A stretch of 64,000 nucleotides of DNA from an uncultured Alphaproteobacteria bacterium (GTDB lineage Bacteria > Pseudomonadota > Alphaproteobacteria > CAAHEQ01 > UBA3637), in the NCBI GenBank assembly GCA_934202735.1, contig CAKPYH010000001.1, positions 276,383-340,382 of the forward strand, written 5' to 3'. The stretch's first letter is position 1. The number at the start of each line of letters is the position of its first letter. The notes under the pieces were generated by a model that saw nothing but the letters and a program-made list of their open reading frames with translations, had not been told where the DNA came from and ran no database searches. Shown piece by piece: positions 51,760-60,193 of the stretch. The position numbers were made by a program, and so were the translations under genes.

Positions 51760-52560
51760 CCCGAAAATGACAGGTTTTATACCCGTTGTCATTCCCGCGA
51801 AAGCGGGAATCCAAAATGTTGGGTCCCGCAGGATTACAAGGACTTCTCTTTTCCTGGATCTCCGGGTCAAGCCCGAAGATGACAGGTCTACTCCCATCCT
51901 TGTTCAATTCCACCTAGATTTCAAACGGCGGACAAAGAGTTGTCCTTGTTTTCAATAAGGTGAATGGCGAAGCATAAAAACTTGCCACCGGCAACTTTTT
52001 ATTTACGCAGTCCCGCGGAGGGGGGGCGAAGGCAACGCCGATAGGCGGCCCCGAACGCAGTGAGCGGGTAAGCGCAGCGCATAATCCAGGATAAATGAAG
52101 TCCTTACGTTCCTATGGATCTCCGGGTCAAGCCCGAAGATGACGGGAAAGAGTGAGTGTTTGGGTCAAGCCCGAAGATGACAGGCCTACTCCTATCCCGT
52201 CATTCCCATGAAAATTGGAATCCAGGACAAATGAAGTCCTTACGTTCCCCTGGATCTCCGGGTCAAGCCCGAAGATGACGGGCCTACTTCTATCCTGTCA
52301 TTCCCATGAAAATGGGAATCCAAAATGCCGGGACGCATAGGATTATAAGGATTTCTCTTTCCCTGGATCTCCGGGTCAAGCCCGAAGATGACAATACTAA
52401 AAAAAGAAGCCGGAAGATGACAAAAAAAGGGGGGCTGAAGATGACAAAAAAAGGGGGGCTGAAGATGACAAAAGAAATAAACGGCCGAAGATGATAATAA
52501 GGGGGCGTACCCAGGTCAAGTCCGAAGATGACAAAAGAAAGTGGAGAAAATCAAAAAATG
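51760..52560 (+). repeat. Dispersed repeat block incl. composite long copy 3
   Basis: REP-like CCCGCGAAAGCGGG, several full cores, a long composite copy (about 51.89-52.14 kb, internally decayed), TTCCCATGAAAATGGGAA palindromes, and a short tandem array of a 24-bp AGATGACAAAAAAAGG-type unit at about 52.41-52.48 kb. From 52561 to 52687 I see nothing recognisable. Confidence 0.85.
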
Positions 52561-52687
52561 GTGCGGGTAGCGTGATTGGAAACGTCCCTATGATGGTTCA
52601 GAAAAGATACCCGCGGGGGCAAAGATAAAAAGCGAAAGGGAGCGGGGGTTGTGTACGGTTTTCTGAACGGGGTTTCACTTTTTGATT

Positions 52688-52716
52688 GACTTTTTGTGTC
52701 CGGACGGGTATACTGA
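52688..52716 (+). promoter_or_regulatory. ffs promoter
   Basis: TTGACT, 17-nt spacer, TATACT; predicted start coincides with the 5' end of the SRP RNA helix. Confidence 0.75.
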
Positions 52717-52723
52717 AAACCGG

Positions 52724-52809
52724 AAGGCCATGGACGATCCAACGGGCCAGCGGGTCAGGTTCGGAAGAAAGCAGCCCATCCCGTTCGGAACGGGTCGTGT
52801 GCCTTCCTC
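52724..52809 (+). ncRNA. ffs: Signal recognition particle RNA (4.5S, small bacterial type)
   Basis: About 86 nt. Terminal helix GGAAGGC (52724-52730) / GCCTTCC (52803-52809), inner helices ACGATCC / GGGTCGT and AACGGG / CCCGTT. The conserved Ffh-binding domain IV reads GGGTCAGGTTCGGAAGAAAG then CAGCCC: the GGAA tetraloop, with one change from the usual GGAAGGAAGCAG. Lies 17 nt before dnaX, the usual place in Alphaproteobacteria. Confidence 0.93.
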
Positions 52810-52826
52810 AACAATAAAGGATACAG

Positions 52827-54554
52827 ATGGCGGACACTTCTCACGTTTTGGCACGCAAATACAGGCCTCAGGTTTTTGCCGACTTGATCGGGCAGGAGGC
52901 TTTGGTCCGTACCGTATCTAATGCGATTGCCGCGAACCGCTTGCCCCATGCCTATATGTTGACGGGGATCCGCGGGGTCGGTAAGACCAGTTCCGCCCGC
53001 ATTATTGCCAAGGGCTTGAATTGTATCGGTCCCGATGGGAAAGGCGGCATGACCCCGAATCCGTGCGGGAAGTGTCAACACTGTATCAACATTGCCAATG
53101 ACTCCCACATGGATGTTATTGAAATTGATGCGGCCAGTAATACCGGCGTTGATAATGTCCGTGAAATTATAGAAGGGGCCAAGTACAATCCCGTTTCCGC
53201 GCGATTCAAAATCTATATCATTGATGAAGTGCACATGTTGTCCAAAGCGGCTTTTAATGCCCTGTTAAAGACGTTGGAAGAACCGCCCGAACGCATTAAA
53301 TTCATCTTTGCCACAACCGAAATCCGCAAAGTACCGATCACGATTTTATCTCGGTGTCAACGGTTTGATTTACGCCGCTTGGACGAAGCCCGCTTGGCCG
53401 AACATTTGGGTATGATTGCCGGCAAGGAAAAGGTGTCCTTTGAACCGGATGCCTTGACGTTATTGGCCCGTGCCGGAGACGGATCGGTGCGCGATTCTTT
53501 GTCCCTGATGGATCAAGCCATCACGCAACTGGACGGCAATTTGACTTTGTCGGGTGTGCGGGGTATGTTGGGTCTGGCCGACAGGACGGCTTTATTTGAT
53601 ATGTATGAGGCCTTGATGAAAGGCGACACGCAGACGGCTTTGGGCCTGTTAGATACGCAATATGATTGCGGGGCGGATCCCTTTGAATTGGCTCATGATT
53701 TGTTGGACTTGACCCATTGGCTGACACGCATTAAACTGATCCCAAGTGCCGCCGATGATATTGCAGTTCCCACAAACGAACGGACCCGCGGTAAAGATTT
53801 GTCCGGGCGATTATCTATGGGAACTTTGACGATGGCGTGGCAACTGCTCTTAAAAGGTTTGGGAGAAATCCGAATGGCGGATTCGCCGATTAAAGCCTTG
53901 GAAATGGTTTTGATACGATTGGCCTTTGCTGCAGAAATGCCAACCCCGGCAAACTTGATTGCCGAAATAAAAAAAAAAGGGACTGTAAGCCCTGATACGG
54001 TTTCGGCTGCCGTGCAACATCCGGTTCCTCGTGTACCGATGTCGTCTGTCGGAGATACAGCAGAATCCGCAACACCTGCGCCCGCTTCGGCATCCGGGCC
54101 GACACAGTCCCCGACACCCGGGCCGGTTCCGACAGACGATTGGACTTTAACCAAAATTGTGGCTTTGGCCCGTAAGCAGGGTGAACGATTATTAGCCTAT
54201 CAGGTAGAAGCTGGTGTGCGTCCCGTATCGGTGCGGGGCGGCTTGATTCAATGCGTTTTTACACCGGAAGCATCACGGGATTTATGCGCCCGCTTAACCG
54301 CTTTTTTGTCGCGTGAAACAGGTATAAATTGGGTCGTCCGGACGCAAGTCTCCGGCGGTGGTTCCACGTTGCAGGAAGAAAAACAAGCCCGACAAAATGC
54401 CTTGCTGGTCGAATTGAAACAAACGCCCGCCGTGCATGCGGTTTTAACCGCTTTTCCCGGGGCTAAAATTGAAAAAATACGCCCGATTAAAACACCGCAA
54501 GAATTTACAACCGATGATGCGCCGGTGGAGAATAATACCGATTTAGACGAATAG
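52827..54554 (+). CDS. dnaX: DNA polymerase III subunit gamma/tau
   Basis: 575 residues. LARKYRPQVFADLIGQEALV at the start, P-loop GIRGVGKTS (47-55), zinc Cys 66/80/83/86 (CGKCQHC), Walker B IIDEVHMLS, and sensor/Arg finger segment ILSRCQRFDLRR. After about residue 365 come a Pro/Ala linker and the tau C-terminal domain. It is the clamp-loader motor and organises the replisome. An A10 run at codons 381-384 with stops in both other frames suggests a short gamma form is also made. Ribosome-binding site AAAGGAT. recR and ebfC do not follow. Confidence 0.96.
   Translation: MADTSHVLARKYRPQVFADLIGQEALVRTVSNAIAANRLPHAYMLTGIRGVGKTSSARIIAKGLNCIGPDGKGGMTPNPCGKCQHCINIANDSHMDVIEIDAASNTGVDNVREIIEGAKYNPVSARFKIYIIDEVHMLSKAAFNALLKTLEEPPERIKFIFATTEIRKVPITILSRCQRFDLRRLDEARLAEHLGMIAGKEKVSFEPDALTLLARAGDGSVRDSLSLMDQAITQLDGNLTLSGVRGMLGLADRTALFDMYEALMKGDTQTALGLLDTQYDCGADPFELAHDLLDLTHWLTRIKLIPSAADDIAVPTNERTRGKDLSGRLSMGTLTMAWQLLLKGLGEIRMADSPIKALEMVLIRLAFAAEMPTPANLIAEIKKKGTVSPDTVSAAVQHPVPRVPMSSVGDTAESATPAPASASGPTQSPTPGPVPTDDWTLTKIVALARKQGERLLAYQVEAGVRPVSVRGGLIQCVFTPEASRDLCARLTAFLSRETGINWVVRTQVSGGGSTLQEEKQARQNALLVELKQTPAVHAVLTAFPGAKIEKIRPIKTPQEFTTDDAPVENNTDLDE
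53969..53978 (+). promoter_or_regulatory. dnaX slippage site (A10)
   Basis: Ten consecutive As within codons ATA-AAA-AAA-AAA-GGG. A shift to -1 (or an added A) meets TGA after 5 codons; a shift to +1 (or a lost A) meets TAA after 2. An AGGG/CCCT stem starts at the end of the run. Predicted gamma about 386-389 residues. Confidence 0.6.
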
Positions 54555-54597
54555 CATGCCATCGGGCGGGTGCGGTTTTCCCCCCTCTGCATGCGAC

Positions 54598-55440
54598 CTA
54601 TTCATGCGTACGATGATGTCGGACGGACTGTTGTGTCATGGCTTGCACAAACGCCCGCGCCGGTCCGGAACCGCATACGCGCCGGATTTGCCGGGCTTGG
54701 ATTGCTACCGTCCGGCGTAATTGACTGTGCAAGCGGCCGATCATCCGCATCCGATTGGGGAATGTCCAACCGGTGATGAGTGGCGCTTGGACATGAAAGG
54801 CCTCTCGTGATAAAGGCTTGGTGATTTCCGGCCCCAAAAAAGCGGCTACTTCCCGAGTCGGGTCAAAAGTTATCGGACAGCCGGCCCGGACCAATGATCC
54901 GAAAATCCGAATGGCCGCCACGCCGTCTGTCATCTCGGGCCGGCGGGTAAGAATCTGCCACGCCTGATGCATATCTACCCGTGCGGGGGCAAACATCGGA
55001 CCGGCCATCATCACAGGAATCATTTCGGCAAAAGCGGGGCTGTTTAACGCGCCTGTCCAACAATCCCGATGGGGTGTGCAGGGGGCAAATGGATCTGCCT
55101 TGGCCTGAACCATCAAGCGAAAAACACGCAACCAACCGCGCCCATATTCAGCATAGGGACGGCAAAAGAACTCGCCGAAAATCGGCCGCACAACACCGTC
55201 TGTCCCCACAACGGCCGCGTTGGGATTGGCCCCGTCTTTCAATACTTGCCGAAGGGTCCGTACATCATAATCCGATCCCGATCCGGTATCGGATTGTCCC
55301 GCCAGATTACGCCACTGATGAGCCATACGCCCGGCCTGCAATAAAACAAACAGGCGTGCGTCGGACAGTGTTAAATGCAGGTGATGATTTGAAAGGGTGG
55401 TGTGCCCGGGGGCGGGTGTGATGTCATATATCGGTTGCAT
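54598..55440 (-). CDS. Hypothetical ankyrin-like protein
   Basis: 280 residues from ATG 55440. The longer GTG-started frame would begin inside the promoter. Contains one ankyrin-like turn (LRQVLKDGANPNAAV) and similar degenerate helices (LMVQAKADPFAP, FGSLVRAGCPITFDP), suggesting a diverged ankyrin-type solenoid. No signal peptide. The C-terminus is Arg/His-rich. The start codon is 6 nt from a perfect TATAAT, implying a leaderless transcript. Convergent with dnaX. Role unknown. Confidence 0.65.
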   Translation of the reverse strand: MQPIYDITPAPGHTTLSNHHLHLTLSDARLFVLLQAGRMAHQWRNLAGQSDTGSGSDYDVRTLRQVLKDGANPNAAVVGTDGVVRPIFGEFFCRPYAEYGRGWLRVFRLMVQAKADPFAPCTPHRDCWTGALNSPAFAEMIPVMMAGPMFAPARVDMHQAWQILTRRPEMTDGVAAIRIFGSLVRAGCPITFDPTREVAAFLGPEITKPLSREAFHVQAPLITGWTFPNRMRMIGRLHSQLRRTVAIQARQIRRVCGSGPARAFVQAMTQQSVRHHRTHE

Positions 55441-55446
55441 AGGCCG

Positions 55447-55475
55447 ATTATACACCCGTTTGTTTGTTTTGTCAA
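55447..55475 (-). promoter_or_regulatory. Consensus promoter of the ankyrin-like gene (leaderless)
   Basis: Minus strand TTGACA, 17-nt spacer, TATAAT, 6 nt, ATG. Both hexamers are perfect. Confidence 0.75.
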
Positions 55476-55509
55476 TTTTTTACAAAAGAGATGCGAAATG
55501 ATCTTGATA

Positions 55510-56085
55510 TCAGCGGGCTACCTTCAAATATGTTGCGGCAATTTGACGGGCCATGCGTCCCATCAGGATACTGTACGCCCCTGCCACGGAATCATATGTT
55601 TGACCCACGGCCACCGTTTCGGTAATTCGTTGACGATGAACCGTTCGTCCGGTTTGATCTTGTATGATTCCCCAAGCATCCAATGTCGCCGTCCGTCCCA
55701 ATACCGCATCTAATTTCACAATGTCCAAAGTCAATGTATAGGGGAATACTTCTTCGGCCTGTGTTCGGTTTTTGATCGGTGTTTGCGGTAATAAGGCCGC
55801 CAAGTTCTCGGCCGTTATGCGCCCGATTAAATCCGATAAAGGTGCAATCCACCGATTTTGTTCGGATACGGATACTTCTGCCGTATCTGGGGTTTGAATC
55901 ACGATTTGCGGCCGATCCACATAGCGGGCCACATATACCCGCGCCAGGCCTAATTCCGGCTTTTTTTGATCTGAAACCGCGGTGGTATCCGTTGGGGTCA
56001 ATGTGTAAAATGTCGGAGGTGTACTGTATCCCCCCAGGCAAGCCCCCAATAACAAACAAATCGCCAGTATGCTTCCTTTTTTCAT
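55510..56085 (-). CDS. PqiC-like ABC transport auxiliary lipoprotein
   Basis: 191 residues. Lipobox LLLGAC (Cys16). Then STPPTFYTLTP and the beta-sandwich pattern of the PqiC/YmbA (DUF330-type) family, with LGLARVYVARYVDRPQIVIQ and NRWIAPLSDLI. It is the outer-membrane lipoprotein partner of an MCE lipid transporter. Last gene of the mlaE-mlaF-mlaD operon with a 4-nt overlap. Confidence 0.85.
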   Translation of the reverse strand: MKKGSILAICLLLGACLGGYSTPPTFYTLTPTDTTAVSDQKKPELGLARVYVARYVDRPQIVIQTPDTAEVSVSEQNRWIAPLSDLIGRITAENLAALLPQTPIKNRTQAEEVFPYTLTLDIVKLDAVLGRTATLDAWGIIQDQTGRTVHRQRITETVAVGQTYDSVAGAYSILMGRMARQIAATYLKVAR

Positions 56086-56879
56086 TTGCGTTTTCCTTTC
56101 AATAAAGATTCCGGATATTGTTCCAAATAATCAGTCAGGTTTCTGAGTGAACGCATGGCATCCGAAACGGCGTTCATGGCATCGTTCATATTATTGATAG
56201 TATTCACGGTGGCAGGGGCGGCCCGCGTGGTTATCGCTTCTACGTTTTGGGAAGTCCTGGCCAAGGCCGGCAAAATAATCGGCATGCTTTTATCCCAAGC
56301 CGTCAATATGTTTTCAATGTGATCAAAAGTCTTTTTTAAGGGGAGATCCTGCAAACTTTGTGATAACTCACCACCGGGAGATAAAATGGTCGGAATTTCG
56401 GGAATATTGCGCCGACTGTCCCGCAAGGCGGATACAAAATGAACCGGTGTGTTAGGAAACATACCCAATTCAATCATCAACTGACCGGTCAGGTAATTTT
56501 GTGTCAACAGGCGCGCCCGCAGTCCTTTTTCAATCAACAATCCTAACGACCGAGGCCGTTCCACGAACTTTAACCATCCGCCGGTATCTTTCATTTTAGC
56601 CATCGGGGTTAATTGAACATACACCGGCACTTGAAAGGTCAATGTTGTCGGATCGCCGACCAATTCAATTTTAACAACTTTCCCGATTTCCACACCGTTA
56701 AAAACAACCGGTGATCCGACATTTAAGCCTTTTACCGATTCTTCAAAGTACATCACGGCCATATATTTGTCCCGATTCAACAAGCGCCCGATGACGGCCT
56801 GCCCGACAATCAGGAACAAGACCGCAATGCCCGTCAGTAAAAATAATCCGATTGCTTTTTTATTTGGTTCTGTGTGCAT
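56082..56879 (-). CDS. mlaD: MCE-domain lipid transport protein (MlaD-like)
   Basis: 265 residues. N-terminal TM helix (about 11-30), then one MCE domain (YMAVMYFEESVKGLNVGSPV, FNGVEIGKVVKIELVGD), followed by a helical C-terminal region. The C-terminal part is longer than in E. coli MlaD, more like YrbD/Ttg2C or PqiB-type proteins. It forms a periplasmic ring carrying phospholipid between membranes. Overlaps mlaF by 20 nt. Confidence 0.9.
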   Translation of the reverse strand: MHTEPNKKAIGLFLLTGIAVLFLIVGQAVIGRLLNRDKYMAVMYFEESVKGLNVGSPVVFNGVEIGKVVKIELVGDPTTLTFQVPVYVQLTPMAKMKDTGGWLKFVERPRSLGLLIEKGLRARLLTQNYLTGQLMIELGMFPNTPVHFVSALRDSRRNIPEIPTILSPGGELSQSLQDLPLKKTFDHIENILTAWDKSMPIILPALARTSQNVEAITTRAAPATVNTINNMNDAMNAVSDAMRSLRNLTDYLEQYPESLLKGKRK

Positions 56880-57645
56880 GTGATTCTCCCGAAGTTAAAA
56901 AGGCAGCCACGGCCGCATTCGGCGGGTTGCGTTTCAAGTCCGCCGGCCGGCCGACAGCCCCGACGGTTTTGGTAGAGGCATCTAAAAAGACACCGTTGGT
57001 ACCAATATGTAATAATGAAGACAGTTCATGAGTCACCATCACGATTGTCGTACCCATGCTTTGGTTGATGTCGCCGATTAAATCGTCCAAGCGGCGTGAT
57101 GCTATGGGATCCAAGCCCGCTGACGGCTCGTCAAAATACACGATATCCGGATCCAAAGCAAGCGCACGGGCCAGGCCGGCGCGCTTTTTCATGCCGCCGC
57201 TGATTTCTGCGGGATAAAAGTCTTCAAACCCGGCCAAGCCGACCAACGCCAATTTCCACCGGACCATATCCCGAATCATCGTATCCGAATAATCGGTATA
57301 TAATTTCATCGGCAAAGCGATATTATCGGCCAATGTCATGGCACTGAACAAGGCACCGGATTGATACAAGATCCCACAGTTCCGCATGACGGTATCTTTT
57401 TCGGTCGGTGTGGCCCGAATCATATCCGTGCCGTTCACAATCACATGGCCCTGCCGAGCCGGCAACAAGCCCGTCAAAACGCGTAAAAGCGTGCTTTTAC
57501 CGCACCCGGAAGCCCCCATAATGATAAAAATATCACCCTGACGGACCCGGAAAGAGACATCGTGCAAGACCGTATAATCGTCATAGCCGACTTTCAGGTT
57601 TTGTACCACGATTTTATCTGATTTATCGGGTTGTGTTCGTGTCAT
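56860..57645 (-). CDS. mlaF: ABC transporter ATPase (MlaF-like)
   Basis: 261 residues from the ATG overlapping the mlaE stop (ATGA). Walker A GASGCGKSTLLR, signature EISGGMKKRAGLARALA (the GGM variant typical of MlaF/Ttg2A), Walker B DIVYFDEPSAGLDP, H-loop VTHELSS. Powers lipid movement with MlaE. Confidence 0.95.
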   Translation of the reverse strand: MTRTQPDKSDKIVVQNLKVGYDDYTVLHDVSFRVRQGDIFIIMGASGCGKSTLLRVLTGLLPARQGHVIVNGTDMIRATPTEKDTVMRNCGILYQSGALFSAMTLADNIALPMKLYTDYSDTMIRDMVRWKLALVGLAGFEDFYPAEISGGMKKRAGLARALALDPDIVYFDEPSAGLDPIASRRLDDLIGDINQSMGTTIVMVTHELSSLLHIGTNGVFLDASTKTVGAVGRPADLKRNPPNAAVAAFLTSGESHAHRTK

Positions 57646-58748
57646 ATTCCCATAACCTCGCATGCCCAAGTAATCAATCCCGTGGCGACAATCATCCACA
57701 CCACACCATACACGACGGCCCGTGTGGTCGCCACGCCCACGCTATCGGATCCGCGCCCGCATTGAATACCGAAATAACACCCGCACAGGGCAATAATGAT
57801 TCCAAAGACCAAGCCGTGAAACAAACCGATCCAAAAATGACGCAAATGAAAAGCCTCTACCGAATATTTCCAATACTCTTGCGGCGACAGGTCCAGCAAA
57901 AACACGCCGACGGCTCCGCCACCGACCATACCCATCAAATCGGCCAGTATCACCAAAAACGGCATAGCCAGCACTAATGCCGCCAAGCGAGGCAAGACCA
58001 AAAAGTCTGTGCGTGAAATGCCCATGGTGGTCAACGCATCCAATTCTTCATTGACTTGCATCGTACCCAAGGCGGCCGCATAAGCCGCCCCCGTCCGGCC
58101 GGCCATCATCACGCCAACCATAATCGCCCCCATAATGCGGGTCATGCCGATGGACACTAAACTGGCCACATAAATCTGAGCCCCGAATGATTGCAACTGA
58201 ATTGCTCCGACAAAGGCTAGAATTAAACCGACCAGGAAACTAACCAACATAATGATACCAACGGCTCGCGGGGCGCAATCATCCAAGGCTTGCCAAAAAT
58301 CAACGGATCGCATAATACTATGCCCGGTCAGTGCCCGCCAGACCGTTCGGCCCACCTGTCGCACAAAAGACAGTCCCCGTCCGATACAGGCCCACAGGCG
58401 CAAGCCGGCATCGCCCAAGCGTTCCAAAAAACTCAACTGTTCTTGATCGGCCCGCCCGCGCTTTGCCGGTTGTGTTAAAGCCAAATTCAGCAATCGGCGG
58501 ACCCCGGCGGGCAATGTTTGTCTGTCTACCTTTGTTTGGGGCAACGTTTGAATCAGGGTATAAATCATGACCGTCAGGGATGAATCCCATCGCCCGATAC
58601 CGTCATTGTGAATGTCAATTTGTTCGGGCGGACGGCGGGTCCAAGCGGCCAGGGCTGCCCGCCATGTATCATCGGGTTGCCACCGGACAAAATCGCCCGA
58701 CACCCCGATAACAACCTTTTTGCCGTTTTGTGCCACCGTTATCGTCAT
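57642..58748 (-). CDS. mlaE: MlaE-like permease with N-terminal STAS-like domain
   Basis: 368 residues. The first ~90 look like a STAS domain (MTITVAQNGKKVVIGVSGDF ... GIGRWDSSLTVMIYTL), then the MlaE permease with GRTGAAYAAALGTMQVNEEL and DALTTMGISRTDFLVLPR. In E. coli the STAS partner is the separate MlaB; here it is fused. The ATG lies 6 nt after the -10 and lacks a ribosome-binding site; an upstream open frame extends through the promoter and is rejected. Divergent from rarA. Confidence 0.93.
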   Translation of the reverse strand: MTITVAQNGKKVVIGVSGDFVRWQPDDTWRAALAAWTRRPPEQIDIHNDGIGRWDSSLTVMIYTLIQTLPQTKVDRQTLPAGVRRLLNLALTQPAKRGRADQEQLSFLERLGDAGLRLWACIGRGLSFVRQVGRTVWRALTGHSIMRSVDFWQALDDCAPRAVGIIMLVSFLVGLILAFVGAIQLQSFGAQIYVASLVSIGMTRIMGAIMVGVMMAGRTGAAYAAALGTMQVNEELDALTTMGISRTDFLVLPRLAALVLAMPFLVILADLMGMVGGGAVGVFLLDLSPQEYWKYSVEAFHLRHFWIGLFHGLVFGIIIALCGCYFGIQCGRGSDSVGVATTRAVVYGVVWMIVATGLITWACEVMGI

Positions 58749-58754
58749 AACAAG

Positions 58755-58783
58755 AATATATCCGCTTTTCCGAAAAAAGTCAA
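58755..58783 (-). promoter_or_regulatory. mla operon promoter (leaderless configuration)
   Basis: Minus strand TTGACT, 17-nt spacer, TATATT, 6 nt, ATG. Confidence 0.7.
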
Positions 58784-58813
58784 ACCTCAAACACGGTTTT
58801 CGGCTGATTTTCA

Positions 58814-58842
58814 TTGCACGGGGCATAAAAATCTGATATATT
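58814..58842 (+). promoter_or_regulatory. rarA promoter (leaderless configuration)
   Basis: TTGCAC, 17-nt spacer, TATATT, 6 nt, ATG. Back to back with the mla promoter. Confidence 0.65.
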
Positions 58843-58848
58843 ACAGGT

Positions 58849-60141
58849 ATGAGTACACTGTTTGAAAAAGAAGTCAATAAACCGTTGGCCGATCGTATGC
58901 GGCCGCAAAGCCTGACCGATGTGGTGGGACAAGATCATCTGCTGGGACCCAAGGGACCGCTGAGTCGTATGATCCGATCGGGGCGGTTGGCCTCATTTAT
59001 CCTGTGGGGTCCGCCGGGGTGCGGAAAAACAACGGTGGCCCGGATTTTGGCCCGGGAAACCAATATGCATTTTGAATCACTGTCGGCGGTATTTTCGGGG
59101 GTGGCGGATCTGCGGCGTGTGTTTTTGGAAGCCCAATCTCGGCGGCGTATGGGGCAAGGGACATTGTTATTTGTGGACGAAATTCATCGCTTTAATCGGT
59201 CGCAACAAGACGGTTTTTTGCCCTATGTGGAAGACGGCACCATCGTGTTGGTCGGGGCGACAACGGAAAATCCGTCTTTTGAACTCAACGGCGCGTTGCT
59301 CAGTCGGTGTAAAGTCTTTGTGATGAACCGGTTGGACGATGCCGCGCTGGATAAAATCTTGGCCAAAGCGGAAACTTTGATCGGTCGTACGCTGCCGCTG
59401 GACACGGTGGGGAAAGTCTACCTGAAAGCCTTGGCCGATGGAGACGGACGATATTTTATCAATTTGATTGAAGGGGTGTTCTTATACGCCGCCCCGGACG
59501 AAATTTTGGATAAAGAGGCGTTGGAAAGCCTGTTGCAACGCCGTCTGCCCAATTATGACAAGGTCGGAGAAGGGCATTATAACCTGATTTCGGCTTTACA
59601 TAAATCCTTGCGCGGATCGGATCCGGACGCGGGACTGTATTGGCTGGCCCGTATGGTGGTGGCGGGGGAAGATATGAAATACATCTTGCGCCGCTTGATG
59701 CGGTTTGCTACGGAAGATGTCGGTATGGCTGATCCCGGTGCGTTGGTTCAGGCTCACTCGGCATGGGATTCTTATGAACGTTTGGGGTCTCCGGAGGGTG
59801 ATTTGGCGGTGGCGGGGTTGGTGGTCTACCTGGCCACGGCCCCCAAGTCCAACAGTTTGGAAGTCGCGTGGAATACGGTCCGGGAAGCGGCCCGCGAAAC
59901 GGCCACGTTGATGCCACCCAAGCATATTTTGAATGCACCCACCCGCCTGATGCGTGAGTTGGGGTATAATCAAGGGTACCAATACGATCCGGATACCAAA
60001 GACGGTTTTTCCGGGCAAAACTACTTTCCGGACGGCATGGAACGCCCCACTTTTTATCGGCCGAATGAACGGGGATACGAACGTGAAATCAAAAAACGAT
60101 TGGATTATTGGACCGCTTTGCGCCGAAAATTACAAAAATAA
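58849..60141 (+). CDS. rarA: Replication-associated recombination protein RarA/MgsA
   Basis: 430 residues. LADRMRPQSLTDVVGQDHLL, Walker A GPPGCGKTTVAR, Walker B LLFVDEIHRFNRSQQD, sensor 1 GATTENPSFELN. The C-terminal tetramerisation part ends with the typical GYQYDPDTKDGFSGQNYFPD. AAA+ ATPase acting at stalled forks with SSB and RecA-linked repair. Leaderless start as described for its promoter. Confidence 0.96.
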   Translation: MSTLFEKEVNKPLADRMRPQSLTDVVGQDHLLGPKGPLSRMIRSGRLASFILWGPPGCGKTTVARILARETNMHFESLSAVFSGVADLRRVFLEAQSRRRMGQGTLLFVDEIHRFNRSQQDGFLPYVEDGTIVLVGATTENPSFELNGALLSRCKVFVMNRLDDAALDKILAKAETLIGRTLPLDTVGKVYLKALADGDGRYFINLIEGVFLYAAPDEILDKEALESLLQRRLPNYDKVGEGHYNLISALHKSLRGSDPDAGLYWLARMVVAGEDMKYILRRLMRFATEDVGMADPGALVQAHSAWDSYERLGSPEGDLAVAGLVVYLATAPKSNSLEVAWNTVREAARETATLMPPKHILNAPTRLMRELGYNQGYQYDPDTKDGFSGQNYFPDGMERPTFYRPNERGYEREIKKRLDYWTALRRKLQK

Positions 60142-60193
60142 TACTTGATTTTTGGTGGCAAATATGCCAAAAATAACATCAGAGAGGTATAAA

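Noticed and set aside
52682..52921. 79-residue frame across the ffs region
   Set aside because: The DNA is fully explained by the ffs promoter, SRP RNA and the start of dnaX.
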